Positions 19,901-31,418 of a stretch of 64,000 bases of DNA are shown here, one piece after another. The notes beneath the pieces are model-generated. The model was not told the DNA's origin, searched no databases, and saw only the letters and a program-made list of their open reading frames with translations. The position numbers and the translations under genes were made by a program. The DNA is taken from contig NZ_AP022560.1 in the NCBI RefSeq assembly GCF_010726085.1, positions 434,001-498,000 on the forward strand. Reading direction: 5' to 3'. Source of the DNA: Mycolicibacterium moriokaense (GTDB taxonomy: Bacteria; Actinomycetota; Actinomycetes; Mycobacteriales; Mycobacteriaceae). The first letter of the stretch is position 1. Each line of letters begins with the position of its first letter.

Positions 19901-20630
19901 CCGCACCGAGCTCATCTCCCCCGTCGACGAACCCGAGGCGCCGGCTCCATCTCGGTTCCGTGACCGTCCCGCCGACGACGATCCGGAAGCCCTGGCCCGA
20001 CGTCGCAAGGCGCTGTTCATCGGGCTCGGCATCGGGGCCGCGGTCATCATCCTGGCGCTGGTGCTGCTGGGCACCATCCTCAGTCGGATCTTCGGCGACG
20101 TCGGCGACGGTCTTGGCGGCGACGAACTCGGCCTCAACGCCCCAACCACGTCGGCGGAGGGGTCCAGTGACAATGCCGGCCAGATCGTGAAACCCACTTC
20201 GGCAACGGTCTTTTCGCCCGAGGGCGAGGCCGATGCGCCCAACGAGGCGAAGTTGGCCATCGACGCCAACCCGACGACCGTGTGGCCGATCGACACCTAC
20301 AGCGATCCGGTGCCGTTCCCGAACTTCAAGAACGGTGTCGGCCTGATCCTGGCGCTGCCGAAGCCGACCAAGATCGGCGAGGTCACCGTGGACCTCAACA
20401 GCACCGGCACCGCGGTGGAGATCCGGTCGGCGAAGTCGCAGTCACCCGCCTCGCTGTCGGACACCACCCTGTTGAAGTCGGCCACCCCCTTGCAGCCGGG
20501 CAAGAACACCATCAAGGTCGACAGCGACGAGCCCACCTCCTACCTGCTGGTGTGGGTGTCCACCCTCGGCACCGTCGACGGCAAGAACCGCTCGGACATC
20601 GCCGAAATCACCGTCAGGGCCGCCGGGTAG
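16920..20630 (+). CDS. murJ: Lipid II flippase MurJ with pseudokinase and extracellular domains (MviN)
   Basis: The 1236-residue protein moves lipid-linked peptidoglycan precursor across the membrane. After a basic Pro-rich start, the MurJ core spans about residues 50-573 with some 14 helices (SRLTGFARIVLIATILG near the first). A disordered linker leads to a cytosolic pseudokinase from about residue 753 (GGRYRLLVFHGG). It lacks the VAIK lysine (QVALTFVD) and has no HRD loop (ALSIDHPSRVRVS). A membrane helix at about 1031-1055 leads to an extracellular discoidin-like domain. In M. tuberculosis PknB phosphorylates the pseudokinase, which then recruits FhaA; the FPATLPEATPEDD region is conserved here. 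The start codon overlaps the previous stop. Confidence 0.94.
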   Translation: MSTAGRRARPGTPPVRVDLGGPLPPPRQSAPPPRLPRGPAPRRRAGRPELSDAAVVSRSWGMAFATLISRLTGFARIVLIATILGAALSSAFSVAYQLPNLIAALVLEATFTAIFVPVLARAERDDPDGGTAFVRRLVTLATTLLLITTALAVASAPLLVGLMLGGDPQVNRDLTTAFAYLLLPQVLFYGLSSVFMAILNTRNVFGPPAWAPVCNNVVAILTLLLYLVVPGELSVDPVRMGNAKLLVLGIGMTMGTVTQVVVLLIALRRERVSLRPLWGIDDRLKQFGTMASAMVLYVLISQVGLIIGNRIASGAAASGPAIYNYTWLVLMLPFGMIGVTVLTVVMPRLSRNAAANDNPAVLADLSLATRLTMVTLIPIVAMMTVGGPAIGSALFAYGNFGDVDAGYLGMAITLSAFTLIPYALVLLQLRVFYAREQPWTPIALIVVITTVKIAASIAAPHLTDDPDLVAGYLGTANGLGFLAGAIVGYYLLRANLNPPAGRLLNLEVVRTILVTICASLIAGLVAHVVDRLLGVESLTTNFGGGGSLLRLLVLGLIMVPIIVGVLLGAKVPEAQAALAAVRRRLGKGQRVPSPPTTPSDQPPTGRPLTYAHQRNSSVPGRRPGPPVVRRGPPAPVAGDRIRKGPAVSDESASATPGPDHTTTAKIPLSQRTDAPSASADSFQPDVQEPADLTETSRISTEGPNGTPTPTSGRPPSDYGGDPTRESLPFDVPREPPIEAATSDEDVHLIPGAVIAGGRYRLLVFHGGPSNLQFWQALDTALDRQVALTFVDPEATLPDEKVQAILSRTLKLSRLDMPGVARVLDVVNTGSGGLVVSEWIRGGSLAEVADTSPSPVGGARAIQSLAAAAEAAHRNGVALSIDHPSRVRVSIEGDVALAFPATLPEATPEDDIRGIGAALYALLINRWPLPESGVRSGLAPAELDPAGQPVEPRSVDRQIPFQISAAAARAVQEGGGIRSAPTLLNLLQQATAIADRTELISPVDEPEAPAPSRFRDRPADDDPEALARRRKALFIGLGIGAAVIILALVLLGTILSRIFGDVGDGLGGDELGLNAPTTSAEGSSDNAGQIVKPTSATVFSPEGEADAPNEAKLAIDANPTTVWPIDTYSDPVPFPNFKNGVGLILALPKPTKIGEVTVDLNSTGTAVEIRSAKSQSPASLSDTTLLKSATPLQPGKNTIKVDSDEPTSYLLVWVSTLGTVDGKNRSDIAEITVRAAG

Positions 20631-20685
20631 CCGAAGCTATCCCCAGCCCGGCAAAGATGTGTCGGAGGGGTCCTGCCGCGCCGTT

Positions 20686-20691
20686 TAGTGT
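20686..20691 (+). promoter_or_regulatory. -10 element of probable leaderless sigM promoter
   Basis: TAGTGT is followed by 6 nt and the GTG at 20698. The -10 looks like the principal sigma type. I see no clear SigM-type GGAAC/CGTC pair in the 67-bp gap. Confidence 0.4.
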
Positions 20692-20697
20692 TCGGCT

Positions 20698-21306
20698 GTG
20701 GGGACGTTCGGGGAGATCTCGGCAGACGGCGCAGGCGATCGAACCGATGCGGAGTTGCTCGCCGCGCACGTCGCCGGTGAGCGGTACGCCTTCGAAGAAC
20801 TGTTCCGGCGGCACGACCGGCAGCTGTACCGGCTCGCCCTGCTCACCAGCCGCAACCCCGACGACGCAGCCGACGCGCTGCAGGACGCGATGCTGTCGGC
20901 GCACCGCACCGCTCCCGCGTTCCGCAACGACGCCGCCGTCAGCAGCTGGCTCTATCGCATCGTCGTCAACGCCTGCCTGGACCGGCTGCGTCGCAACAAA
21001 TCCCGGCCCACCACCGAGCTGCTGGACGACAGCTGCCACAGCGGGGACCCGATGCCGCATGTGGACACCGCGATCGTGGTCGAACGTGCCCTGATGCGCC
21101 TGCCCGTCGAGCAGCGCGCCGCCGTGGTCGCCGTCGACATGCAGGGCTACTCGGTGCTCGAGACGGCGCGCATGCTCGGCGTCGCCGAGGGAACCGTGAA
21201 GAGCCGCTGCTCCCGCGCCCGCCGCAAGCTCGCCGAGACGCTGCAGTACTTCGCGTTGGCAGACGGGGGAACCGCACAGGTGTCGCCACCGTCTAATCCC
21301 CCGTGA
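20698..21306 (+). CDS. sigM: ECF sigma factor SigM
   Basis: A 202-residue ECF sigma factor. Region 2 runs through AFEELFRRHDRQLYRLALLTS, NPDDAADALQDAMLSAHR and SSWLYRIVVNACLDRLRR. Region 4 holds LPVEQRAAVVAVDMQGYSV and the helix-turn-helix VAEGTVKSRCSRARRKLAE. It lies directly before its anti-sigma factor, trxB2 and trxC, exactly as Rv3911 does. In mycobacteria SigM controls Esx and surface genes at a late growth stage; I take the target set from the literature, not from this sequence. Confidence 0.94.
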   Translation: MGTFGEISADGAGDRTDAELLAAHVAGERYAFEELFRRHDRQLYRLALLTSRNPDDAADALQDAMLSAHRTAPAFRNDAAVSSWLYRIVVNACLDRLRRNKSRPTTELLDDSCHSGDPMPHVDTAIVVERALMRLPVEQRAAVVAVDMQGYSVLETARMLGVAEGTVKSRCSRARRKLAETLQYFALADGGTAQVSPPSNPP

Positions 21307-21346
21307 TGGAGACTGGCTGACGTCAGGGCAACCGGCGGGAGCGGCG

Positions 21347-21970
21347 ATGGAGAACGGCACCGGGGACGACCTCGACCCTGCCGTGGTCGAGCGCGTCCGG
21401 CGCGACCTTGCCGAGCTGGCATCGGACCGCGCCTCCGCGCCCGCGGTACCGGACGTCACCGCGCGGGTGGTCGGCGCGCTGCGGGCCGAATCGGACCCGG
21501 CGGCTCACGCGCTGCGCCGGCCGCCACTGCCGCGGCTACACCGTCTCGGGCTGGTCGTCGGCGTCGGCGCCGCTCTCGCAGCGGTCATCGTGGGCACCTC
21601 GATGCTGACCCGCGATCCCGCCCCCAGATATCCGGCAGGTCCGACGGCCTCGCAGATCACGGTCAGCCGGCCCGCCACCACCATCCCCCTGCCGGATCCG
21701 GAGATCGTCGGGCTGCTGGCACAACCCCCCGACTTCGGCCCGCTCACCGACCGCGCGCGCCGCGAGTCCTGCCTCGGCGGCCTCGGCTACGCGCCGGGCA
21801 CGCAGGTGCTGGGCGCCCGGCCCCTCGACATGCGCGGCAAGTCCGCGGTGCTGATGCTGCTTCCCCCCGACGGCCCCGAGACCGAGACGGTGGTGGCCGT
21901 AGTCGTGGAAGCGGAATGCAATGGCGCCCACACCGGCCTGTTGGCCGAGGCGGTCGTCACGCGCACGTAA
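21347..21970 (+). CDS. rsmA: Anti-sigma-M factor RsmA
   Basis: The 207-residue protein has a short cytosolic sigma-binding region with [20 protein letters not shown], one membrane helix at about residues 66-85 ([18 protein letters not shown]), and an extracytoplasmic domain holding two separated Cys (REECLGGL-like SCLGGL, and AECNG). It sits 40 bp after sigM. The family binds SigM at the membrane and holds it inactive. The start has a purine-rich GGCGGGAGCG just upstream. It lacks the HxxxCxxC motif of zinc anti-sigma factors. Confidence 0.85.
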   Translation: MENGTGDDLDPAVVERVRRDLAELASDRASAPAVPDVTARVVGALRAESDPAAHALRRPPLPRLHRLGLVVGVGAALAAVIVGTSMLTRDPAPRYPAGPTASQITVSRPATTIPLPDPEIVGLLAQPPDFGPLTDRARRESCLGGLGYAPGTQVLGARPLDMRGKSAVLMLLPPDGPETETVVAVVVEAECNGAHTGLLAEAVVTRT

Positions 21971-21989
21971 TCTGTCCATCAGGCCTGGC

Positions 21990-22016
21990 GGGAACACCCC
22001 GGCTTAGGCTGGTGTT
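21990..22016 (+). promoter_or_regulatory. SigH-type (ECF) promoter for trxB2-trxC
   Basis: GGGAAC (21990-21995) and GGTGTT (22011-22016) are separated by 15 nt, with the core GTT about 18 nt from the -35. This fits the mycobacterial SigH consensus GGGAAY-N16-18-cGTT. Thioredoxin reductase is a known SigH target under thiol-oxidative stress. The leader would be about 37 nt and contains a small GCCGA/TCGGC hairpin at 22025-22041. Confidence 0.6.
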
Positions 22017-22059
22017 ACACCCGTGCCGACCAAAATCGGCAGAAAGGCGCAGAGCGCTC

Positions 22060-23034
22060 ATGACCTCCTCCCCCACGGTTCATGACCTGATCATCATCGG
22101 ATCCGGACCAGCGGGTTACACCGCGGCGATCTACGCGGCGCGCGCCCAGCTGACGCCGCTGGTGTTCGAGGGCGTTCAGTTCGGTGGCGCGCTGATGACC
22201 ACCACCGAGGTGGAGAACTACCCGGGCTTCCGCGACGGCATCACGGGTCCCGAACTGATGGACCAGATGCGCGAGCAGGCGCTGCGGTTCGGCGCCGACC
22301 TGCGGATGGAGGATGTCGACGCAGTCGACCTGACCGGCCCGATCAAGAAGGTCACCGTGGGTGACGAGACGTATCAGGCCCGCGCCGTCATCCTCGCGAT
22401 GGGCGCAGCCGCCCGGCACCTCGGTGTGCCCGGTGAAGAAGCCCTGATCGGCATGGGTGTCAGCACCTGCGCCACCTGCGACGGCTTCTTCTTCCGCGAC
22501 GAGGACATCGTCGTGGTCGGCGGCGGCGACTCCGCGATGGAGGAAGCCATCTTCCTGACCCGCTTCGCCCGCAGCGTGACGGTCGTGCACCGGCGCGAGG
22601 AGTTCCGGGCGTCGCGCATCATGCTGGAGCGCGCCCGGGCCAACGAGAAGATCACCTTCCTGCTCAATACGCAGGTCACGGCCATCGAGGGCGACCCCAA
22701 GGTCAGCGGCGTGCGGCTGCGCAACACCGTCACCGGCGAGGAGTCCAAGCTCGACGTGACCGGCGTGTTCGTCGCCATCGGCCACGATCCCCGCTCGGAG
22801 CTGGTCCGCGGCCAGGTCGAGCTCGACGAGGACGGCTATGTGAAGGTCGGCCACCACAGCACCGCCACCTCCGTCGAGGGCGTCTTCGCGGCGGGCGACC
22901 TCGTCGACCACATCTACCGGCAAGCCATCACCGCGGCGGGCACCGGCTGTTCCGCGTCGATCGATGCCGAACGCTGGTTGGCCGAAATCGGTTCTGCCCC
23001 AAGCGATGAAGAGACTTCCACCCCTGTCCGATAG
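22060..23034 (+). CDS. trxB2: Thioredoxin reductase
   Basis: A 324-residue NADPH-dependent flavoprotein that reduces thioredoxin. The FAD motif [13 protein letters not shown] is at residues 14-26, the redox-active pair CATC at 137-140, the NADPH motif [12 protein letters not shown] follows, and the C-terminal FAD segment is VFAAGDLVD. The ATG at 22060 is preceded by AGAAAGG. Upstream in-frame codons belong to the end of the rsmA region. It forms an operon with trxC 11 bp downstream. Confidence 0.96.
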   Translation: MTSSPTVHDLIIIGSGPAGYTAAIYAARAQLTPLVFEGVQFGGALMTTTEVENYPGFRDGITGPELMDQMREQALRFGADLRMEDVDAVDLTGPIKKVTVGDETYQARAVILAMGAAARHLGVPGEEALIGMGVSTCATCDGFFFRDEDIVVVGGGDSAMEEAIFLTRFARSVTVVHRREEFRASRIMLERARANEKITFLLNTQVTAIEGDPKVSGVRLRNTVTGEESKLDVTGVFVAIGHDPRSELVRGQVELDEDGYVKVGHHSTATSVEGVFAAGDLVDHIYRQAITAAGTGCSASIDAERWLAEIGSAPSDEETSTPVR

Positions 23035-23045
23035 GAGTTAGAGCC

Positions 23046-23378
23046 ATGACTGGAACCTCAGCGACGGTCACCGTCACCGACGATTCGTTCTCCAGCGACG
23101 TGCTGTCGAGCAGCACCCCCGTGCTGGTGGACTTCTGGGCCACCTGGTGCGGCCCGTGCAAGATGGTCGCCCCCGTTCTCGAGGAGATCGCCGGCGAGAA
23201 GGCGGGTCTGCTGACCATTGCCAAAATCGACGTCGACGAGAACCCGGCGACCGCCCGCGACTTCCAGGTGGTGTCGATTCCCACGATGATCCTGTTCAAG
23301 GACGGTGCCCCGGTGAAGCGCATCGTCGGTGCAAAAGGCAAGGCCGCTTTGCTGCGCGAACTCGCTGACGTGGTGTAA
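23046..23378 (+). CDS. trxC: Thioredoxin
   Basis: A 110-residue thioredoxin with the active site FWATWCGPCKM (Cys35 and Cys38) and the cis-proline segment SIPTMILF. It is reduced by the TrxB2 encoded immediately upstream and supplies electrons to cytosolic disulphide targets. GGAGTTAGAGCC precedes the ATG, giving a good ribosome binding site. The protein is the main thioredoxin by analogy with Rv3914. Confidence 0.96.
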   Translation: MTGTSATVTVTDDSFSSDVLSSSTPVLVDFWATWCGPCKMVAPVLEEIAGEKAGLLTIAKIDVDENPATARDFQVVSIPTMILFKDGAPVKRIVGAKGKAALLRELADVV

Positions 23379-23513
23379 CGCCGGAATTAGGCCGGTCGGA
23401 AACCCGCCTGGCGTTTTCTCGAATCCCAGACGCGTCTGAGACAATGGTGTCTAGCTCTGCTACGCCTTGTCGGCGCCCTGCGACCGCCGGCATCCGTGAC
23501 CGAAAGGCCGCCT

Positions 23514-24710
23514 ATGTCGAGTCTGCGTCGCGGTGACCGCGGGAGCGCGGTCACCGAGATCCGGGCTGCTCTGACGTCCTTGGGCATGGTCGACAACCCG
23601 GACGACGACATCACGACCGGCAAGCACGTCGCGCTCGACGTGTTCGACGAGGAGCTGGATCGTGCGGTGCGCGCATTTCAGCAGCATCGCGGGCTGCTGG
23701 TCGACGGAATCGTCGGCGAAGCCACCTACCGCGCGCTGAAAGAGGCGTCTTACCGTCTCGGCGCGCGCACCCTCCATCATCAGTTCGGCGCGCCGATGTT
23801 CGGCGACGACGTGGCCACACTGCAGGCCCGCCTGCAGGATCTCGGCTTCTACACCGACATGGTCGACGGACACTTCGGCCTGCACACCCACAACGCGCTG
23901 ATGTCTTATCAGCGGGAGTACGGGCTGTATCCGGACGGCATCTGCGGCCCGGAAACGTTGCGCTCCTTGTACTTTCTGGGTTCGCGCGTCACCGGTGGGT
24001 CGCCGCACGCCATTCGTGAGGAGGAGCTGGTGCGCAGCTCCGGACCGCGGCTGTCGGGTAAGCGGATCATCATCGATCCGGGCCGCGGCGGTGACGACCA
24101 CGGTCTGATCATGCAGAGCCCCGACGGCCCGATCAGCGAAGCAGACATCTTGTGGGACTTGGCAAGTCGGCTCGAGGGCCGGATGACGGCCATCGGTATG
24201 GAGACGTTCCTGTCGCGGCCGGCGAACCGCTCACCGTCGGACGCCGCGCGCGCCGCAACCGCCAACTCGGTGGGTGCCGACCTGATGATCAGCCTGCGCT
24301 GCGCGACGCAGCCCAGCCCCGCCGCCAACGGCGTCGCCTCATTCCACTTCGGCAACTCGCACGGCTCGGTGTCAACCATCGGACGCAACCTCGCCGACTT
24401 CATTCAACGAGAAGTGGTGGCGCGCACTGGATTACGCGACTGTCGCACGCATGGGCGGACGTGGGATCTGCTGCGGCTCACCCGCATGCCCACGGTGCAG
24501 GTCGACGTCGGATACATCACGAACCCCCGTGACCGCTCGCTGTTGGTGGCCAGCCAGACCCGCGACTCGATCGCCGAAGGCATTCTGGCCGCCGTCAAGC
24601 GGCTGTATCTGCTCGGCAAGAACGACCGGCCCACGGGCACATTCACTTTCGCCGAACTCCTGGCGCACGAACTTTCCGTCGAGCAGGCCGGGCGCGTCAG
24701 CCCCAGCTGA
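23514..24710 (+). CDS. cwlM: CwlM, catalytically dead amidase-like regulator of peptidoglycan synthesis
   Basis: A 398-residue cytosolic protein: two N-terminal peptidoglycan-binding-like repeats (AFQQHRGLLVDGIVGEATYRAL; LQDLGFYTDMVDGHFG) and an Amidase_3-like domain. The usual zinc-binding His of DPGHGG is Arg here (IIIDPGRGG), and the H of the SIHAN-type motif is also Arg (MISLRCAT), so catalysis is not expected. In mycobacteria PknB phosphorylates the C-terminal threonines and the phosphoprotein activates MurA. The segment DRPTGTFTFAELL is conserved. The ATG is chosen because GAAAGG lies 6-7 nt upstream; a GTG at 23496 is an alternative. Confidence 0.92.
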   Translation: MSSLRRGDRGSAVTEIRAALTSLGMVDNPDDDITTGKHVALDVFDEELDRAVRAFQQHRGLLVDGIVGEATYRALKEASYRLGARTLHHQFGAPMFGDDVATLQARLQDLGFYTDMVDGHFGLHTHNALMSYQREYGLYPDGICGPETLRSLYFLGSRVTGGSPHAIREEELVRSSGPRLSGKRIIIDPGRGGDDHGLIMQSPDGPISEADILWDLASRLEGRMTAIGMETFLSRPANRSPSDAARAATANSVGADLMISLRCATQPSPAANGVASFHFGNSHGSVSTIGRNLADFIQREVVARTGLRDCRTHGRTWDLLRLTRMPTVQVDVGYITNPRDRSLLVASQTRDSIAEGILAAVKRLYLLGKNDRPTGTFTFAELLAHELSVEQAGRVSPS

Positions 24711-24722
24711 ACCGGCCGTTTC

Positions 24723-25475
24723 CTAGCAGGGGTTGGCGCCCGCACCCACCGGCTGCTGCAGCTGTGCACTTTCGAGCAGGCGTTCCAGCGCCGCCTCGAC
24801 ATCGGCCTTCCAGCCCAGTCCCTGCTCCAATTCCAGCCGTAGCCGCGGGAAATACGGGTGCGGCGAGACCACCACGAACCCGGAGTCCTGCAACAGGTCG
24901 GCGCTCAGCACGCACTGATCGACCGAGCAGTCCCCGAGCACCTCGACGATCGGGCGCAACACCGGCGAGACGACCTTCGGGTCGGACAGCTCGGCCACGT
25001 CCGCGGTATGGCCGAATGCCTCGAGGGCGCGCACGCCACGGCGCACGAGGTCACCCACGACGGCTGAGATCAGGCTGCGCGGTAACCCGTCGGCGTCATC
25101 GCACGGCTCCACCCCCAGCGTGGTGAGCAGCACCGCGTCGGCGCTAACCGGACCCGACGGGAAAAGCCGGGCCCGCGGGACCGCGCGCGGCGGCGCATAG
25201 AACGCGTAGCCCAGGCACGGCTCGTCTCCCGTCAGCGCGGGGTCGTCATCCATCGACTCGGGGCACTGCACCGCCATCTGACCGCAGGCACCCCATTCGA
25301 GCATGACCATCGACAGCCAGGCTTCCTTCTCGAATTCGGGGTCCCACAGCTGGCTGCCGCTCGATTGGGTGGACGGCAGGGTCGACGGATCCACCTCCCA
25401 GAACACGCATCGGCGGGCGTGCTTGGGCAGCTGCTCGAACGCTTCGAGCCGCAGGGGCGTGATACGTGACGGCAC
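24723..25475 (-). CDS. GNAT-fold protein of unknown substrate (Rv3916c-like)
   Basis: A 250-residue protein from the GTG encoding VPSRITPLRLEAFEQLP. That start has GGAG 6-7 nt upstream. The fold reads as GNAT (RRCVFWEVDP, LPRSLISAVVGDLVRRGVRALEAFG, LLQDSGFVVVSPHPYFPRLRLEL), but the acyl-CoA loop is not textbook. It lies between cwlM and parB in the mycobacterial order. No substrate is known. A longer frame starting at 25520 exists but lacks a spaced ribosome binding site. Confidence 0.75.
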   Translation of the reverse strand: MPSRITPLRLEAFEQLPKHARRCVFWEVDPSTLPSTQSSGSQLWDPEFEKEAWLSMVMLEWGACGQMAVQCPESMDDDPALTGDEPCLGYAFYAPPRAVPRARLFPSGPVSADAVLLTTLGVEPCDDADGLPRSLISAVVGDLVRRGVRALEAFGHTADVAELSDPKVVSPVLRPIVEVLGDCSVDQCVLSADLLQDSGFVVVSPHPYFPRLRLELEQGLGWKADVEAALERLLESAQLQQPVGAGANPC

Positions 25476-25693
25476 TAGCTTCTCCGGGTTCCGCACGGTG
25501 CTTTTGCGCACGGCTGCCACTCCAGGATAGAAGGGCGCGGCGCAGATGGCCCAAAATCGCCGTCGTCATCCTTCCCGAACGACGGTGATGCCGAAAGTCG
25601 TTGGTGCGCACGGTGTTTCCGTGCAGAGCCGACCTCCACGGGCCCCCTCTCCAGGGTATGTGTCACAGTGACGTAATTACCGCGGGTGGACGG

Positions 25694-26656
25694 TCAGCGC
25701 TCGGACGGGCTCATCAGCTCGACAATGCGCTGTAGGTCGTCCACCGACCCGAACTCGACCACGATCTTGCCCTTGCGTTTGCCGAGGGCGACGGTGACGC
25801 GGGTGTCGAATGCCGTCGACAGCCGCTCAGCAACATCCTGGAGTCCAGGCATCTGGATCGGCTTGCGCCGCGGCGCCGAGGGGGTCGCCGTTTCGGCACG
25901 GTTTGCCAACGTGACGGCCTCCTCGGTGGCGCGCACCGACAGACCCTCGGCCACGATGCGCGCGGCGAGCTCCTCCTGCTTCTCCGGACCGCCCTCGAGG
26001 GAGAGCAGCGCGCGGGCATGGCCGGCGGACAGCACGCCGGCGGCCACCCGCCGCTGTACGGCGATCGGCAGCCTGAGCAAGCGGATCATGTTCGTGATGA
26101 GCGGTCGCGACCGTCCGATGCGGGCGGCCAGTTCATCGTGGGTGACCCCGAACTCGTCGAGCAGCTGTTGGTAGGCAGCGGCCTCTTCCAACGGGTTCAG
26201 CTGCACACGATGGATGTTCTCGAGCAGCGCGTCGCGCAGCATGTTGTCGTCGCCGGTCTCACGGACGATCGCCGGGATGGTCGCCAGCCCGGCCTGCTGT
26301 GCGGCCCGCCACCGCCGCTCCCCCATCACGAGCTGATACCGCTGCGTCGACTCGCCGGGGACAGCGCGCACGACGATCGGCTGCATCAGCCCGAACTCCT
26401 TGATGGAGTGCACGAGTTCTGCGAGTGCCTCTTCGTCGAAGACCTGGCGCGGCTGCTTCGGGTTGGGGTCGATCGCGGCCGGATCGATTTCGCGGTAGAC
26501 GGCGCCCGACACATTGACCGGTCCACCGATCACGACGTCGGCGGCCGCGTCACCCATCCGGCCGAGCGACGACTGCTCGCCGTCGGAGGGTCCGGTGGGA
26601 ATGAGCGACGCCAGGCCCCGGCCGAGACCGCTGCGCTTGTTCTTGGGCTGAGTCAT
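25694..26656 (-). CDS. parB: Chromosome partitioning protein ParB
   Basis: The 320-residue protein binds parS and spreads as a CTP-dependent clamp to build the segregation complex. The N-terminal domain holds the CTP-binding motif [12 protein letters not shown]. The helix-turn-helix region reads [20 protein letters not shown], and the basic C-terminal dimerisation domain ends at LMSPSER. A clear GAGGAGAGCG site precedes the ATG. It lies 42 bp after parA, and three parS sites lie 1-1.8 kb upstream. Confidence 0.96.
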   Translation of the reverse strand: MTQPKNKRSGLGRGLASLIPTGPSDGEQSSLGRMGDAAADVVIGGPVNVSGAVYREIDPAAIDPNPKQPRQVFDEEALAELVHSIKEFGLMQPIVVRAVPGESTQRYQLVMGERRWRAAQQAGLATIPAIVRETGDDNMLRDALLENIHRVQLNPLEEAAAYQQLLDEFGVTHDELAARIGRSRPLITNMIRLLRLPIAVQRRVAAGVLSAGHARALLSLEGGPEKQEELAARIVAEGLSVRATEEAVTLANRAETATPSAPRRKPIQMPGLQDVAERLSTAFDTRVTVALGKRKGKIVVEFGSVDDLQRIVELMSPSER

Positions 26657-26698
26657 TACGCTCTCCTCATTTAGATCCGGCGCTCATACACCCACTGC

Positions 26699-29030
<2,332 letters not shown>

Positions 29031-29134
29031 TTATGTGTCTCTCCCTGTCCTCCGGTGTCACACCGGTCGTCTTCGGGTTGTCCTGTCGCCCTTCGGCCGC
29101 GGACGTCTACGCCGCGGTGCCTACTGAGGGCCGG

Positions 29135-30244
29135 TCAACGTTTCCGTTTCTTGGGCCGTGCGCCCGGCCGCGGCGTCGCACCCGGCCGCGGGCTTCGGCT
29201 GCCGGTACCCGACGCCGTCTTGCCCGGGCTCCCCCCGGTCGCCTTGGCGGGGGTCGATCCGTTATCCGACGACGATGCCTCGACGTCGGCGCCGTCGCTC
29301 GTCGTGATCTCTGTCGGCTCCGCGGCCGCCTTCGGTTGCTTCTTCGGCTTCGCCCCGGGCGGCGGCGCGTTCTGGGCGCGACGTTCCTTCGCCTCGAGCT
29401 TCTTCGCCTCTTCTTCCTTCGCGATCATCCCGAACACGTAGTGCTGCTGTCCGAAGGTCCAGACGTTGTTGGACAGCCAGTAGATGATGATGGCCAGCGG
29501 AAGGAATGGCCCGCCGACGACCACGCCGAGCGGGAAGACGTACAGCGCAAGCTTGTTCATCATCGCCGTCTGCGGGTTCGCCGCCGCTTCCGGGCTCTGC
29601 CGCGCGACCGACGCCCGGCTGTTGAAGTATGTGGCGATGCCCGCCAGGAGCATCAGCGGCACCCCGACGCCGACGACCGCCCACCGGTTGAATTCCGTGA
29701 ACGCCTCGAGGCCGTGCTGCTGGATCATCGTCGCGCCCAGCGGCGCGCCGAACAGGTTCGCGTCCAGGAAGTGGCCGACGTCCTCGGCGCTGAACACGTA
29801 GTTCCCGAGCGACCGGTTCTCCGCCACCGACAGCCCCAGGCGCCCGATGCCGGTCTGGGTCCGGTTGAAGGACATCAGCACGTGATAGAGGCCAAGGAAG
29901 ACCGGCACCTGCGCCAGCATCGGCAGGCAGCCGAGGATCGGGTTGAACCCGTGCTCGCGCTGCAGCTTCTGCATTTCCATCGCCATCCGCTGGCGGTCCT
30001 TGCCGTACTTCTTCTGCAGCGCCTTGATCTGTGGCTGCAGCTCCTGCATCTGCCGCGTGGTGCGGATCTGCTTGACGAACGGCTTGTAGAGAATCGCGCG
30101 CAAGGTGAAGACGAGGAACATCACCGCCAGCGCCCAGGCGAAGAAGTTGGTCGGGCCGAGCACAAAGCTGAAGGCCTTGTACCAAACCCACATGATCGCC
30201 GACACCGGGTAGTAGATGATGTCCAGGCTGAACCAATTAAACAC
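29135..30244 (-). CDS. yidC: Membrane protein insertase YidC
   Basis: A 369-residue insertase from the GTG encoding [13 protein letters not shown], which follows GAGAGCGAGA. Five hydrophobic segments are visible, starting at about residue 8. The cytosolic loop ([19 protein letters not shown]) and the FLGLYHVLM segment are typical. The C-terminal tail is Lys/Arg-rich. It inserts membrane proteins with or without the Sec translocase. Its start overlaps the yidD gene by 8 bp. Confidence 0.94.
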   Translation of the reverse strand: MFNWFSLDIIYYPVSAIMWVWYKAFSFVLGPTNFFAWALAVMFLVFTLRAILYKPFVKQIRTTRQMQELQPQIKALQKKYGKDRQRMAMEMQKLQREHGFNPILGCLPMLAQVPVFLGLYHVLMSFNRTQTGIGRLGLSVAENRSLGNYVFSAEDVGHFLDANLFGAPLGATMIQQHGLEAFTEFNRWAVVGVGVPLMLLAGIATYFNSRASVARQSPEAAANPQTAMMNKLALYVFPLGVVVGGPFLPLAIIIYWLSNNVWTFGQQHYVFGMIAKEEEAKKLEAKERRAQNAPPPGAKPKKQPKAAAEPTEITTSDGADVEASSSDNGSTPAKATGGSPGKTASGTGSRSPRPGATPRPGARPKKRKR

Positions 30245-30590
30245 GCGTCTCGCTCTCTGCTCGCGATGTCCGGGTACCCGGCACATCGTCGGCTGCATCC
30301 GGACCTACCCGGTGCTCGTCTGCGTCACCGCACGATTCATGTGAACCGCCGCGGCGCTCCGGTATCGGGTCCCATCCTCCCCTATGCCACGGCCCGCATT
30401 TCAGCAGCCGCACCATCGCCAGCCATCCACCCTTCACGACGCCGTACTCCGTCAACGCGTCGACCGCGTACTGGCTACAGGTCGGCATGAAACGACACGT
30501 CGCCGGCCGCAGTGGAGAAATCATGTGCCGGTACAGCTGAATGACATAGATCAGCGCTCGAGCAGCGGACGACCCGATCGACCGCCTCAC
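30237..30590 (-). CDS. yidD: YidD, membrane protein insertion efficiency factor
   Basis: A 117-residue protein with the compact YidD core [20 protein letters not shown], followed by [19 protein letters not shown] and [13 protein letters not shown]. The tail is longer than the family minimum and hydrophilic. It overlaps rnpA upstream (GTGA) and yidC downstream. It probably assists YidC at the inner membrane face. Confidence 0.93.
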   Translation of the reverse strand: MRRSIGSSAARALIYVIQLYRHMISPLRPATCRFMPTCSQYAVDALTEYGVVKGGWLAMVRLLKCGPWHRGGWDPIPERRGGSHESCGDADEHRVGPDAADDVPGTRTSRAESETRV

Positions 30591-30952
30591 CGTGGCGCTC
30601 CCGAGGAACCCGCCTTCACCAGCGTGCGGCGCAACGCGGTCCGCAACTCTTGTTCGAGTCGTGCCGAGATGGCGTACCGGCTGCCCGGCAACGCCCGAAT
30701 GACCACCCGGTCCGTCGGCTGAAGTTCGTCGATGACCGTACGCGCGACGTGGCGCAGCCGTCGGGCCACGCGGTGCCGTTGTACCGCGCTCCCAACGGAT
30801 TTGGAGACGACGAGTCCGATCCGCGGGCCTTCGTCGTCCGCCGCGTTGCGCAATGTGTGCACGACGAGATCGGGCTGCACCGTGCGCACCCCTTGGCTGA
30901 CCGTGGCACCGAACTCGGACGACCGCGTCATCCGGTACCGCGCCGGAAGCAC
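30587..30952 (-). CDS. rnpA: Ribonuclease P protein component
   Basis: A 121-residue basic protein that pairs with the RNase P RNA to mature tRNA 5' ends. The RNR-type motif is [15 protein letters not shown], with [15 protein letters not shown] near the N-terminus. The start is the GTG at 30952. It lies 19 bp after rpmH, the usual arrangement. Confidence 0.93.
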   Translation of the reverse strand: MLPARYRMTRSSEFGATVSQGVRTVQPDLVVHTLRNAADDEGPRIGLVVSKSVGSAVQRHRVARRLRHVARTVIDELQPTDRVVIRALPGSRYAISARLEQELRTALRRTLVKAGSSGAPR

Positions 30953-30971
30953 TGCTAGACCCTGTGTGGGA

Positions 30972-31115
30972 TCACGCAGTCAGCTTGCGGCGACCCTTGG
31001 AACGCCGGCTCGACACGATCGCCCGGCCTGCCCGGGTCCGCATCCGCAGCCGGAATCCGTGCACACGCGCGCGGCGCCGGTTGTTCGGCTGAAAAGTCCG
31101 CTTGCCCTTGGCCAC
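30972..31115 (-). CDS. rpmH: 50S ribosomal protein L34
   Basis: A 47-residue basic protein starting at GTG ([18 protein letters not shown]) and ending KGRRKLTA. This is the standard L34 sequence with FQPNNRRR and [28 protein letters not shown] gives a strong ribosome binding site 8 nt upstream. It heads the rpmH-rnpA-yidD-yidC-khpB-rsmG-parA-parB run. Confidence 0.96.
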   Translation of the reverse strand: MAKGKRTFQPNNRRRARVHGFRLRMRTRAGRAIVSSRRSKGRRKLTA

Positions 31116-31418
31116 GGCTGTCTCTCCTCGTTTCCGTCTGGCACCCACGGCCCACACCAGTGCACAGTCATGCCGGTGGGACGCGGTTGCCGTTGGTAAG
31201 CTCGTCCGTCTTGCTTAGCCGGCGCGGTCCCCACAAAATCCGTGGGTCGCAGCCGTGCCGCCACGTTCGGGCGACTGTTCGAGGGTACTGACGAGATTTC
31301 CCTAGGTCAAACCGCGATCAGGCCCGCCTCAACCGACCCCCGGATCGTCACATTCGCCACAGCTGCCACCGTGTTTTGGCGGGGCCAAAGTAACCCTTAG
31401 ATCAATGTTGCAGAACGG

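Noticed and set aside
22025..22041. Riboswitch-like hairpin in the trxB2 leader
   Set aside because: Only a 5-bp stem with a loop; nothing matches a known riboswitch class.
25475..25666. A 63-codon frame whose stop overlaps the start of the GNAT-like gene
   Set aside because: No hydrophobic or domain pattern, no ribosome binding site, and a composition typical of random frames.
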